From: Hippasteria phrygiana
Taxonomy: Eukaryota > Echinodermata > Asteroidea > Valvatida > Goniasteridae
Assembly (NCBI GenBank): GCA_037893225.1
Contig: JAZGUH010000225.1
Coordinates: 806,001 to 870,000 of the forward strand
Direction of reading: 5' to 3'
DNA length: 64,000 bases
A program made the translations under genes and the position numbers. Shown piece by piece: positions 59,017 through 64,000 of the stretch. How positions within the stretch are numbered: position 1 is the stretch's first letter; every line of letters begins with the position of its first letter. The notes beneath the pieces are model-generated. The model was not told the origin of the DNA, did no database searches, and worked only from the letters and a program-made list of their open reading frames with translations.

Positions 59017-60475
59017 TTTTTTTTTTTTTTGCTTCCTTTTCAGACTTTTTCCCATAGCATTTGTACACGTTTTCTTTCTTACTGGCACTTTGGCTACTTT
59101 GGTGCACCCGATTGCCTTTAAACTTGGCAGACACTTAGACAAACTGCTCAGAATGTGTCCCGAACTTTTTGGTCATGATGACGTCATCACGTGATTTTTT
59201 ATGAATTTTTGAATTTTGAAAATCTTAACATTCTTTTCAATATATCTAGCGAACAAAACAAGATATTTTCAAAATTCTTTTTGCTATAGCTTTGGGATGT
59301 CTCAAAGATATGCCCTAAAAAGTAAAAATTGTGTGACGTCATGATGACGTCATCAAAAATGTTTTTTTTTTAACGCATGTAAGGGTCAATCCGATTACAA
59401 AAATATATATATTGAATTTTCCTCTCCCTAATTCCAAAATGTCATGATCGTGGCTCACTCAAGTAAGAAATAACAGCCATTTCAAAATTTAGACCAAATT
59501 CAATATAACACAAAGGAATTCTGGGAAGGGCAGATAACCATGGCTCAAATGTGCATGCTGTTTATAAAAAGGGTTGATTTGTAGTCTTTTTTCAAGTCGC
59601 TAGACTATTGCCCATAGCATTTGTAAACGTTTCCTTTCTTACCGGCCACTTTGGCTACTTTTAAACTTGACAGACACTTACCCCAACTGCTCACAATGTG
59701 TGCCGAATTTTACGTCATGATGACGTCATCACATGTCACGTGACGTCATCTTAAAGGGGCATTTTTTGAAGCCATATATCTACAAAAGTACAAGTCCGAT
59801 TAAGTTGGAACGTGATATCTAGGTATGCCACCGGGTGTTATAGATGAAAATTGACATGCCGTTATGATTAAGTCAAAACATGTCACGTGACGTCATCTTA
59901 AAGGGGCAGTTTTTGAAGCCATTTATCTGCAAAAGTACAAATTCGATTAAGTTGAAAACAAATATCCAGGTAGCCCAGTAGGTTTATAAATAAAAATTGA
60001 CATGACGTTATGATGACGTCATCACATGTTACGTGACGTCATCTTAAAGGGGCAGTTTTTGAAGCCACATATAAACAAAAGTACAAGTTCGATTAAGTTG
60101 AAATGTAATATCCAGGCAGGTCTGCAGGTTCATAGATGAAAATTGACATGACATTATGACTTCATCACATGTCACGTGACGTCATCTTAAAGGGGCAGTT
60201 TTTGAAGCCATATATATACAAAAGTACAAGTCCGATTAAGTTGAAAAGGTAGGTCAGCAAGTTTATAGATGAAAATTTATGTGACTTTATGATGACGTCA
60301 TCACATGTCACTATTACAAACAACTTTAATTAATTTCAAAATTAACAAAGAAAATTGGCAGTAGTGCGATTGTTTGACAAACTTTAATTGTTGTATTCAC
60401 ATTTCACATCCAAAAAAAAAAAAAAAAACGAAACAGCCCTGTGTTTGTCCACAAACACCAACCTCATGCCTCTAG
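59017..60475. repeat. array unit 13 (1,459 bp), D-monomer type
   Basis: A tandem copy of unit 12 after a different first 300 bp. The exchange point lies in the CRE pair near 59335. Confidence 0.8.
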
Positions 60476-62010
60476 TTTTTTTGGCTGTTTCGGAAGTTTT
60501 CCGAAACAGCCTTTGTTTTCGTTAAGATTTTTTTTTTTTTCTTTTTTTTTTCTTTTTCTCTTTCAGACTATTGCCCATAGCATTTGTACACGTTTTCCTT
60601 TTTACCGGCACTTTGGCTACTTTTATGCAGCCGATTGTCTTTAAACTTAGCAAACACTTAAAGCAACTGCTCAGAATGTGTGCCGAACTTTTACGTCATG
60701 ATGACGTCATCACGTGATTTTTTATGAATTTTTGAATTTTGAAAATCGTAACATTTGTTTCAATATATCTAGCGAACAAAACAAGATATTTTCAAAATTC
60801 TTTTTGTGACAGCTTTGGTATGTCTCAAAGATATGCCCTAAAAGGCGAAAATTGTGTGACGTCATGATGACGTCATCAAAAATGTGTTTTTTTGTTTACG
60901 CATGTAAGGGTCAATCCGATTACAAAAATGTATATATTGAATTTTCCTCTCCCTAATTCCAAAATGTCATGATCGTGGCTCACTCAAGTAAGAAATAACA
61001 GCCATTTCAAAATTTAGACCAAATTCAATATAACACAAAGGAATTCTGGGAAGGGCAGATAACCATGGCTCAAATGTGCATGCTGTTTATAAAAAGGGTT
61101 GATTTGTAGTCTTTTTTCAAGTCGCTAGACTATTGCCCATAGCATTTGTAAACGTTTTCTTTCTTACCGGCCACTTTGGCTACTTTTAAACTTGACAGAC
61201 ACTTACCCCAACTGCTCACAATGTGTGCCGAATTTTATGTCATGATGACGTCATCACATGTCACGTGACGTCATCTTAAAGGGGCATTTTTCGAAGCCAT
61301 ATATCTACAAAAGTACGAGTCCGATTAAGTTGGAACGTGATATCTAGGTATGCCACCGGGTGTTATAGATGAAAATTTACATGACGTTATGATTATAAGT
61401 CAGAACATGTCACGTGACGTCATCTTAAAGGGGCAGTTTTTGAAGGTCCATATCTACAGAAGTACAAGTCCAATTAAGTTATAAAGTAATATCTAGGTAG
61501 CCCAATAGGTCTATAGTTGAAAATTGACATGACATTATCATGTTGTCATCACATGTTACGTGACGTCATCTTAAAGGGGTAGTTTTTGAAGCCACATATA
61601 AACAAAAGTACAAGTTCGATTAAGTTGAAATGTAATATCCAGGCAGGTCTGCAGGTTATAGATGAAAATTGACATGACATTATGACTTCATCACATGTCA
61701 CGTGACGTCATCTTAAAGAGCCAGTTTTTGAAGCCATATATATACAAAAGTACAAGTCCGATAAAGTTGAAAAGTTATATCTAGGTAGGTCAGCAAGTTT
61801 ATAGATGAAAATTTATGTGACTTTATGATGACGTCATCACATGTCACTATTACAAACAACTTTAATTAATTTCAAAATTAACAAAGAAAAGTGGCAGTAG
61901 TGCGATTGTTTGACAAACTTTAATTGTTGTATTCACATTTCACATCCAAACTAAAAAAAAAAAACGAAACAGCCCTGTGTTTGTCCACAAACACCAACCT
62001 CATGCCTCTA
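60476..62010. repeat. array unit 14 (1,535 bp) with one hairpin cassette
   Basis: The hairpin cassette at 60483-60511 directly follows CTAG and a short T run. The rest is a diverged D-type unit. Confidence 0.8.
60483..60540. repeat. single hairpin/poly-T cassette
   Basis: C-G form of the hairpin (60483-60511), TTGTTTTCGTTAAGA tail, then T tract. Confidence 0.85.
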
Positions 62011-63504
62011 GTTTTTTTTTGCTTCCTTTTCAGACTTTTTCCCATAGCATTTGTACACGTTTTCTTTCTTACTGGCACTTTGGCTACTTTGGTGCACCCG
62101 ATTGCCTTTAAACTTGGCAGACACTTAGACAAACTGCTCAGAATGTGTCCCGAACTTTTTGGTCATGATGACGTCATCACGTGATTTTTTATGAATTTTT
62201 GAATTTTGAAAATCTTAACATTCTTTTCAATATATCTAGCGAACAAAACAAGATATTTTCAAAATTCTTTTTGCTATAGCTTTGGGATGTCTCAAAGATA
62301 TGCCCTAAAAAGTAAAAATTGTGTGACGTCATGATGACGTCATCAAAAATGTGCTTTTTTAAAACACATATAAGAATAAGTCCGATCGTCATGAAAATTG
62401 GTGGGTAGGTAGATACTGGCACTAGGATGCAAAATCCAAAGTGACGTCATGATGACGTCATCACGTGATTTGTTATGAATTTTTGAAATTTTGAAAATCG
62501 TAACATTCTTTTCAATATATCTGGCAAACAAAACAAGATATTTTCAAAATTCTTTTTGTTATAGCTTTGGTAGGTCTCAAACATATGCCCTAAAAAGGAA
62601 AAAAATGTGTGACGTCATGATGACATCATCAAAAATGTGCTTTTTTAAAACACATATAAGGATAGGTCCGATCGTCATGAAAATTGGTGGGTAGGTAGAT
62701 ACTGGTACTAGGATGCAAAATCCAAAGTGACGTCATGATGACGTCATCACGTGATTTGTTATGAATTTTTGAAATTTTGAAATCGTAACATTCTTTTCAA
62801 TATATCTCGCAAACAAAACAAGAGATTTTCAAAATTCTTTTTGATACAGCTTTTGGTATGTCTCAAAGATATGCCCTAAAAGGCGAAAATTGTGTGACGT
62901 CATAATGACGTCATCAATTTTTTTTTTTAACGCATGTAAGGGTCGGTCCGATTAAAAATTTATACATTGAATTTTTCTCTACCTAATTCAACAATTTCGT
63001 GATCGTGGCTCACTCAAGTATTAAGAAATAGCAGGCATCTAAAAAATTGTGACCAAATTCAATATAACACAAAGGAATTCTGGGAAGGGCAGAAACCATG
63101 GCTTTCATGTGGCATGCTGTCTATAAAGAGTTGATCTCTAGTCCTTTTTTCAAGTCGTTAGACAAGTCGTAGGCAGATACTTACACCAACTGCTCAGAAT
63201 GTGCGCCGAACTTTTAGGTCATGATGACGTCATCACATGTCACGTGACGTCATCTTAAAGGGGCATTTTTGGAAACCATATATCTACAAAAGTACAAGTC
63301 ACATTAAGTTAAAACGTGGTATTTAGTTATGCCAGCATGTGTTAGATGAAAATGTATGTGACGTCATGGTGACGTCATGATGACGTCATCGGCTAATTTT
63401 CTATGATTTTTTTCATTTTTGAAATTTCATTTAAATCACATAATTTTACACAAAAAAACAAAACAGCCCTGTGTTTGTCCACAAACACTGCACCAGATGT
63501 CTAG
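62011..63504. repeat. array unit 15 (1,494 bp)
   Basis: A-monomer type with a B block and join block. Its first 300 bp equal those of unit 13. Confidence 0.8.
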
Positions 63505-64000
63505 TTTTTTTTTTTTTTCCTTTTCAGACTTTTTGCCCATAGCATTTGTGCACGTTTTCTTTCTTACCGGCACTTTGGCTACTTTGGTGCACCCGATTGG
63601 CTTTAAACTTGGCAGACACTTAGACTAACTGCTCAGAATGTGTGCCGAACTTTTTGGTCATGATGACGTCATCACGTGATTTTTTATGAATTTTTGAAAT
63701 TTGAAAATCGTAAAATTCTTTTCAATATATCTAGCGAACAAAACAAGATATTTTCAAAATTCTTTTTGTTATAGCTTTGGTATGTCTCAAAGATATGCCC
63801 TAAAAGAAAAAAAATGTGTGACGTCATGATGATATCATCAAAAATGTGCTTTTTTAAAACACATATAAGGATAGGTCCGATCGTCATGAAAATTGGTGGG
63901 TGGGTAGATACTGTCACTAGGATGCTGAATCCGAAGTGACGTCATGATGACGTCATCACGTGATTTTTTATGAATTTTTCAAAATTTGAAAATCGTAACA
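63505..64000. repeat. array unit 16, cut by the window end
   Basis: Starts normally at CTAG plus T tract and continues beyond the window. Confidence 0.8.

Larger units (their letters stand above)
38900..64000. repeat. 25-kb higher-order satellite array rich in CRE and E-box palindromes
   Basis: Continuous repeat DNA that runs off the window. Main parts: an A monomer of about 287 bp (GTGACGTCATGATGACGTCATCACGTGA-like head, then 'GGTCCGATCGTCATGAAAATTGG'); a B block with 'GGAATTCTGGGAAGG'; a D monomer of about 145 bp (CACGTGACGTCATCTTAAAGGGGC, 'AAGTACAAGTCCGATTAAGTT'); and a join block 'AACAGCCCTGTGTTTGTCC' followed by CTAG and a T tract. T-tract anchors fall about every 1.5 kb. The consensus 8-mer TGACGTCA recurs every 100-150 bp. 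All short open frames inside are repeat by-products. The left edge (38.9-39.45 kb) is diverged. Confidence 0.95.

Noticed and set aside
38900..64000. CRISPR-like regular repeats
   Set aside because: Monomers of 145-287 bp repeat along their whole length without short repeats alternating with unique spacers; eukaryotic satellite structure.

Overview
This is eukaryotic, almost certainly animal, DNA. It has GT-AG introns in phase-consistent coding exons, tRNA-derived SINEs, inverted-repeat transposons (MITEs and foldbacks), a Helitron-class transposon gene and a very large satellite-like array. The AT-rich base composition, abundant TGACCTTTGACC-type repeats and poly-C tracts fit a marine invertebrate. 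The phylum cannot be fixed from sequence alone.

Layout. (1) 1-5.4 kb: gene-free DNA with a TTAACCC-ended MITE (3141-3360), a foldback element (about 3795-4248), a second MITE-like palindrome (4691-5124), and a repeat of about 150 bp rich in nuclear-receptor-like half sites around it. (2) 5.4-10.07 kb: a head-to-tail triplication of a 1.55-kb unit whose copies differ mainly in poly-C length. (3) 11.37-20.64 kb, minus strand: one uninterrupted reading frame of about 3,090 codons for a Helentron-type Helitron protein. Its order is PHD finger, herpesvirus-tegument-type (C76-like) cysteine protease, OTU protease, basic 18-residue repeats, DUF6570-like zinc region, HUH Rep nuclease, PIF1 helicase, APE-like endonuclease. 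(4) 22.36-23.76 kb: a tandem array of a 314-bp tRNA-derived SINE with an inverted copy at its end. (5) 27.41-28.33 kb: a 914-bp foldback transposon with a 9-bp target duplication. (6) 28.78-35.95 kb, plus strand: a six-coding-exon gene, reconstructed from splice sites, for a 291-residue RPA-like OB-fold protein; intron 4 carries two further transposon insertions. (7) 35.95-37.33 kb: a duplicated 3' flank, a pair of 281-bp inverted arms and a 13-bp minisatellite. (8) About 38.9-64 kb, running off the end: a complex higher-order repeat array. Units of about 1.5 kb start at CTAG plus a T tract and are lengthened in steps of about 287 bp. The array is saturated with TGACGTCA (CRE) and TCACGTGA (E-box) palindromes.

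The Helentron gene and the RPA-like gene are divergent, about 8 kb apart, and in both the start codon lies at or within a few bases of a strong 3' splice site. Since Rep/helicase and RPA-like single-strand-binding proteins are known partners in some Helitrons, they may belong to one very large element. This is an inference, not demonstrated here. The strongest leads are the two-protease Helentron protein, the spliced RPA-like gene beside it, and the 25-kb CRE/E-box array with its hairpin/poly-T cassettes.
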